Origin: Rhexocercosporidium sp. MPI-PUGE-AT-0058
Taxonomy: Eukaryota; Ascomycota; Leotiomycetes; Helotiales
DNA length: 64,000 nucleotides
NCBI GenBank assembly: GCA_020746875.1
Contig: JAGTJL010000008.1
Span: forward strand, 620,001 to 684,000
Direction of reading: 5' to 3'
The position numbers and the translations under genes were made by a program. Under the pieces are notes generated by a model, which saw only the letters and a program-made list of their open reading frames with translations, was not told the DNA's origin and searched no databases. Each line of letters begins with the position of its first letter. The first letter of the stretch is position 1. Below are positions 1 through 12,996 of the stretch, piece after piece.

Positions 1-203
1 GACCAGACCCAGTCATCCACGGGTGTATTCGAAAAGTTTCTCGTATTTTGTAGCTTGGATATATCAAGTGGGAGAAGTCAATAATCGTACACCTTTTCTC
101 ATTACACAACTCCCGGAATATCACACACAATCCTACGCCAGGCCAGCTCTGGCTTCCTTCCCATGGTCCTTGGTCCTGTATGCCTTCCCTTTCCCCGACG
201 TAA

Positions 204-3200
204 TCAAGCAAATCCAAAGCCTTTTGAATTCTCCAACGCCATCGCCAATTTCTCCCTCAAAACTTCTCTGCTCGAATACTCAGGGAGAAGAAGAATTCCA
301 TAGCATGTGTAACTGCTTGGCAAGTGCCCATCGTCAATCCCGTTACGCTGCAGCGTGAATTGCAGGTTGCGCATGCCACCGACAGGAACACGGTCGCTCG
401 CCGTGACGAATTCGAGGAGCTTGCGTTTCTGGGAAAGATCGTAGCGTTTAACTATGCTCCAGAAATCGCGGATAGAGCGGTGGGAGGCGTCCCAGCCTAT
501 GTAGCGTGTTGCACGTCGCAGGTCGGAGATATCGATCTCTTGTACGCCTTCAACAACTGATTGGAGGGTTTCCGGGTCGAAGAGCGTGATGGACCGCTTG
601 TCGATGCAGGAAAAGAAGCCCCTTTTGAAGGCCTCAAATTGTGGTTGAACAGATATGTCTGTCAGCCATCGTATGTAGTCGCTCACATAGCTGTTACGAT
701 TTTCATTGGTGACCGAAGGGGCGTCAATTGGGTTTGAACCGTTGTGTAATTCCGAGAATTGGGGCCAGTGAGTTGATACACCCATCTCTCGGCTAACAGG
801 CTGGCCAAATTGCTCGACACTGAATTCATACGTGCGTGAAAATATGTCTTCTACCAAACCATCTTTCTCATCCCATTCAAGAAGGGATGTCAGCCCGTTG
901 GCTAGGTCAGGCCAACCATCCGCGATGTGATGAAGTTCTGTGACTTCCTCGTCCAGCAGCTTTCGATAGAGGGCTTTCGGAAACGTAACTGGTAGAGTGA
1001 GGCCGTTGTACACTGCGAGAGAGACTATCATTCCCAGGAGCTCCAATTTCCACAAAGGCTCTGGAGATCCAGGTAGAAACCAAGTCATCTTCGTTCGTGA
1101 ATCTATAGTAAAGGTGCCTATTCATGTTAGTGGGTTACGTCTGATTAAGAATTGGGGATGTACCATAGTCAGGGTTCAAGGCCTCCGCAATGGCCAGTCG
1201 AAAGAACTCCTGCTGAACTCCACCAGAATCTAGTCCTTCCTCGCCACCTTCTTCGCCGAGTCGAACTTTCAACGGCCGCATCAGCTCGCGCTCTTCCCTT
1301 CTCCATATGGCATTGAAAGTGTCTAAAAGAACATTGGTTCGACGAATTTCAAGTACCATAAACTCGGATGTGGCAGTACGGAGACGGTCGTGTAATTTAT
1401 CCCTTCTATACTTGTCGGTCACTAGACTTCCTTCAGACATGAAATGGGAGACTAGGTGTCCAGTTGTGTGAGCTCTTTCATATGACTGGTTCATTCGAGA
1501 GTAATTTATTGCTCGGAAATATGTCACTAGTGTTGAGGGGTTGAAGAGATATGGATGGTCCAGTAGATGAGCTGTTTTCTTGTTCTGGTCATACGAAAGC
1601 CACTCGAGTGGCATTGCAACTGGATCCAAACGCTCAGCAAAGTACTCAGTGCGGAAGTGGATGTCTCCTAGAAGTAGCGACTTTCTATTCTTGTCTGTTG
1701 GGGTTAGTAACCGAGATATTTATTTGACCAGAGGATGTGAGGACTTACAGATGGCTGCCATCATGGCTAAAGCACCACCAAATGGGCCATCGTTTGGAAC
1801 CTCAGCAGACCCTTCCCATTCTTGTAGCATAACTGCTCTGGCCCAGTCAATAATCAAGGTAGGAACCCGCTTTTCGTGTAAGTCGCGTTCATCATCTGGG
1901 AAGTAGATAATCGGAGCAGTGCCTAGATCGAGGAACTTCAAGGATTCGAGAACCGTTGCCAGCACATCCGGCTCTAGGACCCCGCCATCTCGGGTGCCTT
2001 TCTGAAGATCAAGGAGTTCTGTGAACCGGCGCCTGGTTGGAATCGCTGCAAAAAGTCTACGTGCAAGCCTAAAGGCTGGCTCATTGGCGAAAGCGTCTTC
2101 GTAAGCGAGACACAGATTCACTGGTTCTAGAGAAGAATTTTCCCGTCCCAGCATTGCTAGTCCGTAAGACCGAATGCGTGACATATTCCCCATTTGACGT
2201 GCATCTGAAACTAATGGCGCGGCTGCAACTAATGCGTGCAGACAGATGCTTACCACCCGTGCGGCATCGTTATTTGACACAGCTTTTCTGGAGTAGGATT
2301 TATGGTCTTTGGCCCACTCATACACATCCTCCAGCTGCTTTGGTGGCCGGAACAGAGTGCCAGTCGTGCTCCATAAGCTGTCAAAGACAAGGGATGGAGA
2401 GACTCGAGTCAGTCGAAGCATGAGGTACCATATCGTTTGCGAGTCAAGAAGTTTGGACTGTTCATCGCTGAAAGATTTCAGGAGAGAATCGGGCTTCCCG
2501 AGCACATCAAAGAAGCTCTGCTCGATGAAGGTTTTCCATTGGTCCGTGTATCGAGTTGAAAAGGGAGGTGTGGAGTTTAAAGCAAGTGGTAACGGGAGAC
2601 CATCTCGAACTCTTTTCGAACTACTCTCTATAGATTCGGGTTGTAGAAGGTGCTTCTCGGACATACCGCCATCTTGCATAACATCGCACAAGAAGTTGAT
2701 TGATTCAATTGACAGGAGTATCATGGATTGAGGGAGGTGCACATGATCTGCAGGCTGAGATCTTGAAATCTGAAGCTCTTTTGGCTTTACCACTGGAGGA
2801 GTTTGGGTATCCTGTGCTTCTTGTGATCTATCCGGCTCGAAGTGGTCCTTAGCCTTTGGCACTTCGGAATATTCTACTGCAGGCTTGGACAGCTCTCTGA
2901 TCTCATGCACTGGTGCAGTGAGCTCAGACAGGTGCATCTTTGGGCTCGTTATCAAAGCTTGCCTGGAGATCTTGTGTTTTGGCACAGAAGCTTGATTTGT
3001 TGAAGTGGTTGAAGTCGGGTCATTGGTTACGTCCATCGGTTTCTGTGGTTTAGCGAGAATACCTTTCGGGTTTGTTGATTCCGTTGTGTCGGCCTTCTTT
3101 CGCCTATTCGAACTTGGTACAGTCCTTGCGACTGAATTCACATGTGGCTTTGGTTCTAAGACTGCGTTATGCGATGCTTCCTGGCACGAAATATCCTGCG

Positions 3201-4317
3201 GCATGACGGACTGAGACTTCGGGACCACAGGTGGTGGAAGCGGGGAAGGTAGACCTTCGAGGTCCGGAGTATAGATGGAGTTCGGGCGTTCAGGTTCGCA
3301 AGCAGCGTCAGAATCTTTGGTCGAAGATGCAGTCATCTGGTTCTGATCCGAGTTTAAAACATTCCCTTCATCTTGTCCTAGTTTCTGACCTCGAGTATCA
3401 AAGGTAGGTAATTTCTCTACCCCTTCTGAGCCCTGAATTTGAGAAAACATAGCAAGGTTCCGTGGCGTAAGCCATTCAATCATTTTGAATGCCACCGTGC
3501 CGAAGACGTTCTGTACAAATGACCGAGGGTCTACGGTAACATGATCATCCAAAAGGCTCAAATCATGGTCGGCCCATGGATCTGGCTCCTTCTCCGTCTC
3601 TGTCGGCTTGGACGTTTCCGCATGGATATCAATATCTGGCAAGTCCTCTACAAAGGCCCAATTCTTTGGCGCACTCTTGGGAGCTTCGTTCCCATCCGAC
3701 CTTATTCCTGGCTTCTGGACGACGGATGTCCTTATTTCACCCAGCAGCTTAGGTTTCGACGTGGGGGTTTTTGGCGTATCCGCAGACAATCGCCCCGCGC
3801 TGTTATGGTGACAGAGACCTAATTCGGGGTTGTCTTGGCTGGCCATGTATATTGCCAACGTCCGGGCGCTGGCAGAGTTATATCGACGAACCGGGGCGCC
3901 ATTCGCAACACGTTTGCGGCAAGAGAAGCATGTTGTAGTTGTGCATGTTTTCGACTGGCACCCGTATCGGATTTGAAGAATGTATCTGCCAGAGTATTAG
4001 AATTCGAGCGACGTAGAGGTAGCCTCGGGGGAATGCGACGCAAGAAGAACGCACCTTTCAACCAAGAGCTGGAAGTTGTGCCGCCTCCGAGCTCTATGGA
4101 TTCCATAGATTCTTTTTGGATCATCCACCTCTTCCGTGAATCGTGTCAATGCTTGCGGGGCATCTTCAGGGAGTCGTGGGAACGGCGCCGTTGCCCACAA
4201 GGCTGCGTAGATATCTGCATCACTGAGAGGTTCTCGGTCATCATGGACTCTGTGAGTATCTCGAGTCATGACATTGGCAGTGACAGTAAGCACTCGGTAG
4301 ATTGTTTGGTTGGGCAA
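204..4317 (-). CDS. HECT-type E3 ubiquitin ligase with N-terminal AZUL zinc finger (HUL4/UBE3A-like)
   Basis: Ubiquitin ligase that takes ubiquitin from an E2 onto its own cysteine and passes it to substrates. I read four exons: 4317-4055, 3985-1749, 1694-1164 and 1117-204, giving about 1314 aa in frame. The first splice brings together an AZUL-type zinc finger (Cys at about 97, 102, 107, 110 and 146, with CFSCRK and the GAPVRRYNSASARTLA stretch). A long low-complexity linker follows (about 150-400). The C-terminal HECT domain covers the last ~350 residues, and the catalytic Cys is about 1282 in LPSSYTCYG, 32 residues from the end. The second intron has a TTACTAAC branch point. A later in-frame Met (4269, MTRD) could be the true start. 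The gene is divergent from REI1. Substrates cannot be inferred. HUL4-like is a family-level call; the AZUL plus HECT order is what UBE3A-type ligases show. Confidence 0.9.
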
Positions 4318-4898
4318 GCGCTCTCATAGATTGTTGGGTGGAGGGTGGAGGGTTGAGATGAGAGGGAGAGAGGGAGAGAGGTAGGGGTGATGATGTTATT
4401 TTCTTGTCCCCAAGTAAAGACAAAGTCAACAATACTCCGTTAGAGCAGCAGACCTCAGGTTCGCCGCCGCGAGGTCGTTGTCGCCGAGCGCCGTCTCTCA
4501 GCCCTGCGTTTCACTGGCTGCTTGGCGCTCGTCGTCATGCTTACATAAACCTGCAAATTCCATACCTGCCATGCCCTGCTCAACCCCCCTCTCCTCCCCT
4601 CCCAAAATACCTCCCATCATCACATCTTCTTCGACTCACGGCAAGCCCCAAGTCTTGCTATTCTTGTCTGTCCCCGACGGTCTTTGAAGTCACTAACTGC
4701 GCATTTACGGGATTCTAGAGGAGACCAGCTTCGAAAGCATTATTCATCAGCCCAAGTCGGAAGGCAAAGGCCGTGATTCTATCCACTTTTTTCAACCCCC
4801 ACCAACCTTATCAACGCTGAATTGCCACAAATCCGACTCACAAAACTCAACGCCCAACGTCAACCTCATCTTCGACCCAACCTCACATCAAACTCACC
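4318..4898. promoter_or_regulatory. Shared divergent promoter region, HECT ligase and REI1
   Basis: About 580 bp between two divergent start codons. It holds purine-rich GAGAGG runs on the ligase side and C-rich pyrimidine tracts on the REI1 side, as is common in fungal promoters. I see no clear TATA box or named operator. Confidence 0.5.
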
Positions 4899-6642
4899 AT
4901 GGCTTCGATCGCAGCCAGCAGAATGCCAGTACCAGCGGCCGCTGGTCAAGCAGACACCGCTTCTTCCCACCCATATACTTGCAATACTTGTCAGGTGGCG
5001 TTCAGGAACAGCGACCTGCAGAGAGCGCACATGCGCAGCGACTGGCAGTGAGTCTTGGCCCATCTTGTGTATCCCCTCGTGTTCTAATCCAGTGTTCTAG
5101 CCGATACAATCTGAAGCGTCGTGTCACCTCTCTCCCGCCGATCTCGTCCGAAACTTTCACCGAAAAAGTCCTCCAAGCCCAAGCTTCGTCTACAGCCGCA
5201 GCCAACAAAGCCTCTTACGAGAAGACTTGCACTGTTTGTGCGCGAACATACTTCAGCAAGAATGCCTACCAGAACCATGTTGGGAGTCAGAAGCACAGAG
5301 CAAAGCTGGCCGCAGCCGAAGGAACGACGATCGATGATGCCAGTTCCGTGATGAGCTCGACATTCTCGCTTGGCGAGCCAGCGACTGTGGAGGAAGAGAT
5401 AGATTCAGACGCAGAGGGGGAGTTCAACGAGGTCGTGGAGAGCATTAAGAAGGCCAACCTTAAGGATGCTCCACCAGCAACGCGAAGACCGTCACGACCA
5501 CACCACTCGGCGGATGTCGAGAAGGAGGGATCTGTCAAGACAGCTTCTTCAGTCGCTGCAGACGAGGAGATCACACTTGAGACTGCCTTGAAGCGCTGCC
5601 TCTTCTGCAATTACGACTCTCCATCTATGGAGCTCAACGCTGCCCACATGGAACGCATCCACGGCATGTTCATTCCAGAGAGAACATACCTAGTCCAGCT
5701 AGATGGGCTGCTTGGCAATCTTTACGAGAAAATTCATGAATTCCACGAGTGTCTGTATTGTGGAAAGCTGAAGCCTACTGTCTTTGGACTCCAGACGCAC
5801 ATGAGAGACAAGGGCCATTGCAAGATTCCATTTGATACTGAGGAGCAGCAACTAGAAATCGGAGAATACTACGATTTCACGAGTACCTACTCAGACGTCG
5901 AAGACGAGTCAGATGACGAGGATGAGTTGCCAGGGAAGAAGCAGAGCGGGGGTGTCAAGCTGGGAGCCAAGCGTCAAGCGAAGTTGGATAAGGATGGTGA
6001 CGGGGAGATGGAGGAAGGGGACGGTTGGGAGACTGACAGTTCCGAGTCATCATTGGACTCAGACGACCTCACAGCAGTTCCAGCTGGCCGACAGCACCAG
6101 TATGAGAAACTTGATCAACATCCTCATCACTCCCATGATGATCCTCGACCCCATCGGAACAAGGACGGATGGCACTCTCATGCACACAAGCACGCCCATG
6201 CGGTATTTTATTCCGATTACGAGCTTCATCTTCCTTCTGGACGTACTGCTGGCCATCGATCGTTGAACAAATACTATAGACAGAATCTCCACAGCCATCC
6301 TTCACCAGCAGAAAGACAGGAACAGCTCGCCATCCAGGAAGCAGCCAGCTCCGATGAAGAGACAGACGAGAGAGTTATTCGTCGGACTGAGAGAGAGCGT
6401 GGTAGAGTAATGATGAGCCGAGCCAATGGCGGACTTGGGATGAACGGTGTCACTGCCGAGAAGCGAAAGGAAGTTACTGCTCTCGAGAAGCGAACTCGAA
6501 AAGTTCAAGAACGGGAAACCCGAAGATACCAATGGAGTGTCAACAAGCAAAACAATATGCAGAAGCATTTCAGAGTAAGTCCATCCTTTGCCCAGGTCTT
6601 TCGTCACCGTACTAACTGCTTTAGGATCCCCTCTTGCAATGA
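4899..6642 (+). CDS. REI1: REI1-like cytoplasmic 60S biogenesis zinc-finger protein
   Basis: Known role of the family (yeast Rei1/Reh1, human ZNF622): late cytoplasmic maturation of the 60S ribosomal subunit, including release and recycling of the Arx1-Alb1 export factor. Exons are 4899-5047, 5101-6574 and 6625-6642 (546 aa, in frame). The start sits in a CACCATGG context. Four C2H2 fingers are visible: Cys28/31 with DLQRAHMRSDWHRYN across the first splice; a KTCTVCARTYFSKNAYQNH finger near 90-115; KRCLFCNYDS near 225; and HECLYCGKLKPTVFGLQTHM near 275. An acidic linker and a His-rich stretch (near 385-420) follow. The tiny third exon supplies the family's conserved C-terminal ending HFRDPLLQ, which strongly supports the last intron. 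All signature parts are present and in the family's order. Confidence 0.95.
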
Positions 6643-7311
6643 TTTCTCGACTGGGTTTCTTCTCTTTGGGCAGCATAGGTTTTCAATTCTGGGCTTTGCA
6701 TGACTAGAAGCTATACTATGATTCATGATACCAGTACGGGTTGTTTGGTTGCATCAAGCGGCTCGTAGATAAAAGCATAGAGTTTGATTTCCATGTGTTG
6801 AGACCAATATCCCAAAATAGCTTGGAGAAGTGAAGATACGTGCCGCAATGAGACCAGGAACATTGACTGCACAGTGAATTGTATTTTGGTTCCTGGTGGC
6901 TAAAAACTGTATCAGCCTGAACTATTCCTGTTGCTGTTTGTATTATTACATCTCGTCGAGTACTGAATCCTATTGTTGTGCTTCGAAATGTTCTCGAAAT
7001 ATTGTGTTTGGGTTTCTTATAGGAGGGCCAGCCAGAACGGATGATTTGCGTCTAGCAGGGGTGTGCCGCCATCCCTGAATGCAAGCGAAATAATATGAGC
7101 CCTTCCCCAGGACAACAAAGCTGCATGCCCCTTAGATTCCCACTTGCGAAGTCTAATTACTCTCCTTGATCCCCTCCATTTTCCACTCGATACTCTCCTT
7201 CTTCAATAATCAACTAGCTACGAGCCTCATCCTATATACCAAACCAGTTCAACATCCGCCAATGCAACGATAACCCACCTCCGCAGTGCAAGCGCGTCTA
7301 CGGAAGCAGTC
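6643..7311. other. Intergenic, no gene seen
   Basis: This contains the REI1 3' UTR and the promoter/5' UTR of the next gene, with pyrimidine-rich sequence before 7312. Open frames here are short and show no family signature. Confidence 0.5.
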
Positions 7312-9232
7312 ATGGCAGAACAGATGGGTACCCCTGGATCTACCGCCGACCTCTCAGTGAACGGCAGCAAGCTAGGAGCTCCGAAGGATAAGGCTTGTCC
7401 TTTCTGCCATCAGCAGTTCACATCTTCTTCCCTAGGACGTCATCTGGATCTCTACATCAAGGAGAAGAATCCCAAGCCCGCAGATGGGATCCATGATGTG
7501 GTCGAGATCAGGAAGCTGAGAGGGGGGATTACAAGGAGACAGCCTAGGAATTCAACGTCTAGGAGAGAGGATTCTACGCCTGCCGGCACGCCTGTTGCTC
7601 AGGATAGCAGGAGTCCCCGTCCCGAGTCCGATGGCCAGGGAAATCGATCACCAAGTCTGAGGAGGGATGACGGTGCTGGGGATGCGGTCAATTTTAAGGG
7701 GAAGCCGAATTCCTTCATAAATAAGGGAACATGGGAGAATACGGGTGTCATGAACAATATACCGCCCCCGAGGACCAGCGATTCGAGGAGTTGGGATGGG
7801 GAGGAAAGGGATACGAATAGGAGGCTAGAACCGAGGAGCAGATCTGTGAGCAAGCAGATGTTGGCAAAGACTACTTTTGAGCAGAAGCAGAAGATGCTTG
7901 ATGCGTTAGACAATGCCAAAGCTGCTGAACTGGCATTGCGGGAGCTCATGGGGTCGATTCGAGCTGCAAAGTAATTCTCCTCCAACAATTCTATCTCCAC
8001 ATTCTAACACTTTCAGACAACGTATTGATGGCCCTGCCATATTCGACTACGATCCATTAACACTCGATTTCCCAACTCTATGTCTCCGTTGTCTCCCACC
8101 ACCTCCAACACTCTTCCAATCGACCCCTATTCCCTCCACTACGTCTTGGTCCATACTCCCCCCGGACGAAACTCAATACCACGCCCTAGTCGAGCACTTC
8201 TCCTCCGCCTTCCACAGTTGGCACCTCTCTGTCGCAATAGCAAGCACAGCTCCCACAGAAGACCTCTCCTACCCTCCTCCAGAGATGTTCAGTGGACACG
8301 AGGATCCCTCTGAAATAGCCAAGCGAGCAGAAACCACAGCCACCGAATTAGAAGCCAAGATCTCGCAGCACCTACACAACGTATACACGCACTGGATATC
8401 ACTCCCTCAGGCGAAGCGCAGTGAGATCTGGACATTAGAGCTAGCACGAGGAGTGAGCCGCAAATCAGAAGAGATAGACAAGTTGAAGAAGGAGCGGGAT
8501 TTCCACAAGCAGGAAACGGCACATATGAAGCAGCAGGTCGATGAGCTCAGCCGGTTACAGCATCCTAGGGAATTCAAACTCCAACCTCCGAGTACGATTC
8601 CGCTTGACGCGCCGCTCATGAACAATCTGGCTGAGATGGGCTTGACCGAGCCGAGTAAGGGGTTCAGTCTGTTGGATAGGCATGTGCATCTCGATGTGCT
8701 CATTGATCGAGTCATTGGGCGTTGGAGAGGCGTCGTGAGAGAGGCGAGGGGGAATGGGAATGTTGGTGGAATGGCAGCGCAGAGGAGTCTCAGCGGAGGA
8801 TCTTCGCATTCTGCGAGTTTGCCGCCACTAGTTCAGTCTCAATCTCAAAACCACAACCATTCTCAGTCGCAGGCACAGTCTCACGCCCACTCTCAACCAC
8901 CATTACAAGTCCAGACCCAACAGCCACAACAAGCGCCGACGATAACAACGCCCCAACCAACACCAACCATAGCAATGGATTCCTCGAACCTCATATCGCC
9001 CTCCAACCACGACATGGACGGTATGGGTAGCGATGCCGACGCCGACGCAGACGCCGATATGGACGACGACGACAGTTATGTAGATATGAATGTAAACGAC
9101 ACCATGCCGCCACAGAACTCCTCCGCAGGCTTCAGACTTAGCAATAATGGGAATGGAGATAGGGGGTTGAGTACGGGGATGGAGGGCCTCGAAAATCAGG
9201 TCGTCCAGGGGTACGTGAGGATTGGTGCTTGA
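7312..9232 (+). CDS. Conserved fungal protein with N-terminal C2HC/C2H2-like zinc finger and coiled coil
   Basis: Function unknown. Two exons, 7312-7970 and 8017-9232, join in frame to 624 aa; the 46-nt intron has a TTCTAAC branch point. Residues 28-50 hold one zinc-binding motif (Cys29, Cys32, His44; CPFCHQQFTSSSLGRHLDLY), with the shape of the BED/C2HC fingers in several uncharacterised ascomycete proteins. Residues 75-200 are Arg/Ser-rich and probably disordered. The middle part is folded-looking, with WxxLP and a Glu/Lys-rich helix (EEIDKLKKERDFHKQE), a probable coiled coil. The tail is Gln/Ser/His-rich, followed by an alternating Asp-Ala run (DADADADADMDDDD) and a short conserved-looking end. 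A chromatin or RNA role would be speculation. Confidence 0.8.
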
Positions 9233-12200
9233 GAACAAAGAGAGTGGGAGACTTAATAAGACCGGTGCTACGATTTTTTAATACTCTATTTTGCCTTCCT
9301 TTCGAGGATATAGCGGAGGTGGTTTTGTACGATTACGACGATTTGACTCCTGCCCACGAGAGTTCAGGAGCGAGAATGGTATGGTCAAACAGCTCCGTTT
9401 CTCCAAAAAGGGCCGGACAACATCTGCATTTGCATTATTGCATTCGTCTAGCCGCCTTTTCCTTTGTAATTTCTGCTACATGCTATATACGAAGCCAGCA
9501 TGCTGGCAAAGGAGGATATTTCAAAGGATTTAATGGCGTCTTGAGACGCTGATGCTGTGTCTAAGCGAGTTGTAATGCTACTGTTTCTGTATTATACCAA
9601 ATTTTTGGGGTTTGGAGCGACCGGGAGTGTGGTGAATGGAAAGGGGAGGGAGGAAGGTGGATAATGAAATGCAATGGATGGCTTTGGAGTATACTTTGTG
9701 CTTTTCTGACTTCCAGGTGATGATTCGTGCTTGTGAGGTGTTGTGTGGTGAGAGTGGTAGAATGAGGAACGAGGGTATAAATACCTCTGTTCGTGGGCGG
9801 TTCTAACAATGTTGGAGGGAACCAATCTCCTAGGCAGATCTTGGTTGTCTATCTCCACTCCTACAGTAAACCGCTCACTCACGTTGCAAGTGCTTCAGTA
9901 AGCTAGCAAGTGTCTCAATTTCGTACAGAACCATACAGAGGGGTATCGATCCCTTCATTTCGTCGGAGGGAACATTGGATGACTAGATGTTGTGGCTGCC
10001 ATCTGCGTGTCTATTGTCATTTCACTTCAATCGCTGTCATTTATACTCAACACTGCCCTTCCCTTCCCTCCACTTCTTTTCTTCGGAGAGTGGAAGAGCA
10101 CACCCCATCTCCTATCTACAACCTCCCTGTTTCCAGTCATCACAGAGATGCTTGGAGAAGGAAAAATTTACCTCATCCAACAAGACCATTATCAAACACC
10201 GAGCAATCTCACACTTTATCTCTCCCTTTGAGGGGGCCTGCCGTGTCTTGGAGTTATATACAGTCAGACAATCACGGTGTTGCCTGCGTGCGTGAGGCGC
10301 CTAGGGAACAACGTAGTTATGGGGCTGCGGGTTCTGCTGGAGAAGGGTCTATCGCTCCGTAGCTGTAGATTTCCACCTGCACAAATCAGCCCAGTAATAT
10401 AACAAACTCCATGGATTGATTCCCATTCCATATTATGTTTTGGAAAAGACGAGCAGTCGCCCGATGCTAGTTGTCCGAGAGTGAGATTGGGTGCCCATTA
10501 ACCCACCCCATCAGAGGTAATCTTGCGTCAGAATGCAAGTTCAGCTTTCTGGCTTTGTGTACAAATTTTCTTAGTCATTGAATTCGCTGTTGTCAATTAC
10601 AAATTTTGTTTGGTGCCAAGTAAAGTTAAATTCCTAATTTACGCCTGTTAGACGAGCTACTAAATCGAACAATTCTCAGGTAGTGATTCCATAAGTCCTG
10701 AACTTCCTTCTTGACTCTCACTGTTGACAAGTGATGTCGAATAAATGCACCAAGGGGAATCAGAGCTCGATCATCTCGAATAATTGAATACTTTGGTTTT
10801 GGAATTTACGTTTGAAGGTGCAAACTAAGCCATGTAGAGGAGAGAACATCCCGCCAAAATTTCCATGGTTCTCAAGCTAGTATAGTACTCCATATTAAGT
10901 TCCAGTGTCTCTAGACTGAGCATTATTGACAGCAACCTATGAATATGCAACATCATACTTTGAATTTAGTGAGATCAGGCTATGCCTGAGTGTTATCCAC
11001 AAAGTGACTCCCAGTTACTTCCTATTATTAAGGGAGATTAAGAGCCTCTTTAGAGGGACGGGGGTTTTTTTTTTTGAGTTAAATAGGTTCAGCAAATGTG
11101 ATCAGGTTCATGGTTGTGCTCTAAGTCCTCGCTTAATTCGTAAACACGTCTTGTGCATGCTTTAGTAGACTCAACTGCTAAAGTCGACTTTACTGCCACG
11201 TCTCAACCTCGTTGTCAGTTGTCATTTACACTCAAGTTCTCAAATTTACAACTTCTCTTCCCGCAAGTCTGGTAGCCAGTAGCGGAAAAGAAAATTAAAT
11301 TCACTTCAACATCCACACAAAAGTAAATCACTTCCCAGCCATCATCTGCTGATCTTCGAGGATGCGCGGAAGTACTGTGGAATCCTTCTCGAACCGCTTT
11401 AAAATACAGTTGTCTCACCACGGCAAATGAACAAACAGTAAGTACTGGATCTCTTGAGCATCATTTCACAAGAACCAGGAAACTGAAATCGATGAGATTG
11501 TTAGAACGGGTTGACATAATCCGCATGAACTTCGTCAGCCACATTAAGACGGTCACAATCCTTGTTCCTTTCGATTATTGATTTACTACCCTTTGTCTCC
11601 TGGAAAACTTCAGTGACGGTTTGATTTATACTATTACCTTGGCTAATTCTACCAATCATTGCGCTTTTCGAGATTTTTCTGAGGGAAGTTCCAGTTTCGA
11701 TTTCTGATGTACCAGACTCCTTGGTCACAGTTCGTTGAGATGAACCTCATATTGTGAATCTTGACATCAATTTTGGACTCAGGAGGTGCCTATGGAACGA
11801 TTGAAGTCAGGAACGTCAACTACTCTAGATACAGGCCCGAGGGTGTAAAAAATAGTCACTCAATCTCTTCACACCTCCTACAGTTCAAATAAAAGGATGC
11901 AGCTATGTCTAAATCAGTACGATGTTTCTTGCAGAGACCGCTACTTGTGTCTCGGGGTAAGATTGCCGTCAGCATGCTACTAGAGTCTTGTAGATTTTCT
12001 TTGGAAAAATTAGCTCTGGATCAAGCATACCTAGCTACATAGAATTGAATTCTGGACGCTAGACTAGCGTGATTTAAAGCAACTTGCTGCCAGGATAGTT
12101 GTTGCCATCATTTATTTACCTACAAAACCACCTTGATCGTGGCGTGAATATCGACCTCATCATACTACTCTAGCTCTTAAGCCTTCCTCGACAGGAGATC

Positions 12201-12996
12201 TTCTCCTCGAAGACTGCGCAACATCATTTTCACCGTTGCGCTTTCAACACAAACACTCCGCTTATATCCGGACAATGTGTGGAGTTTTGCGAGATGCCCA
12301 GAGACAACTTCCAAACATCCTAAGTTGGTTACTTTTATATTTCACGGGTACTGGTAGGATATCTAATCGTCTGTCCTCTTGAGATGCATGATACGAAGTA
12401 GAAACCGTCTGGGCAGTTGAAGCACTTACTCTCGCCTGTCCTAGGTTATTTCATTATCACCTAAGTTACAGACACGTCACAAAATCATCAGAGGAAGGAT
12501 ATTTTAAGATTTTCATGTGATTTTGCCTCCAAGTCCGGAGGTCAAGAGAACCCACCAGCCCGCATATCCATGCAAGTCAAAACGTAACAAAATACGTATA
12601 TCATCCTAGAAACGCCCTACTCCGCCACGACTCCCGCTCGCTCGCTATGATCGTGTACTGTACAGCCATGGGTATGCATGCTAGGTCCTCTGCCATCAAC
12701 TTCCTTCCGAGACCATGTTCCGTCATGCCTTGACTCGGCTTCCTTCTCCTGCCCTTATATGAGAGCACGGATGCTTTTCCTGCTCGTCTTCTGGCTTTGT
12801 TCACACTCCAAGCTTCTCCGCCCTGCCTTCTCAAAACAATTCTTCAGTCCTCCGCCCTAAATACGAATAGGGGTATAAATGCTTCCTCACCATTCCACCC
12901 CCGTTCATCTCACATCTCCTTAAATGCCACCTCTTAAACTCCCGTTCGCTACACGAAGCCACGAATCCATATACACCCTCAATTTTCATCATCAGC
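9233..12996. other. 3.8-kb gene-poor interval
   Basis: I see no recognisable gene. There are several frames of 70-150 codons, for example 9910-10362 (+) and 11501-11728 (-). They lack a start in good context, clear splice partners or any family motif. From about 10.4 to 12.6 kb the sequence is AT-richer than the flanks. I see no terminal repeats or reverse-transcriptase/transposase motif. It includes the 3' flank of the zinc-finger gene and of the sugar transporter. Confidence 0.4.

Noticed and set aside
9910..10362. 150-codon plus-strand frame in the 9-13 kb gap
   Set aside because: Composition and lack of motif resemble chance; no start context or splice partner.
11501..11728. 75-codon minus-strand frame
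   Set aside because: No family resemblance and no supported exon partner; low-complexity charge pattern alone is not enough.
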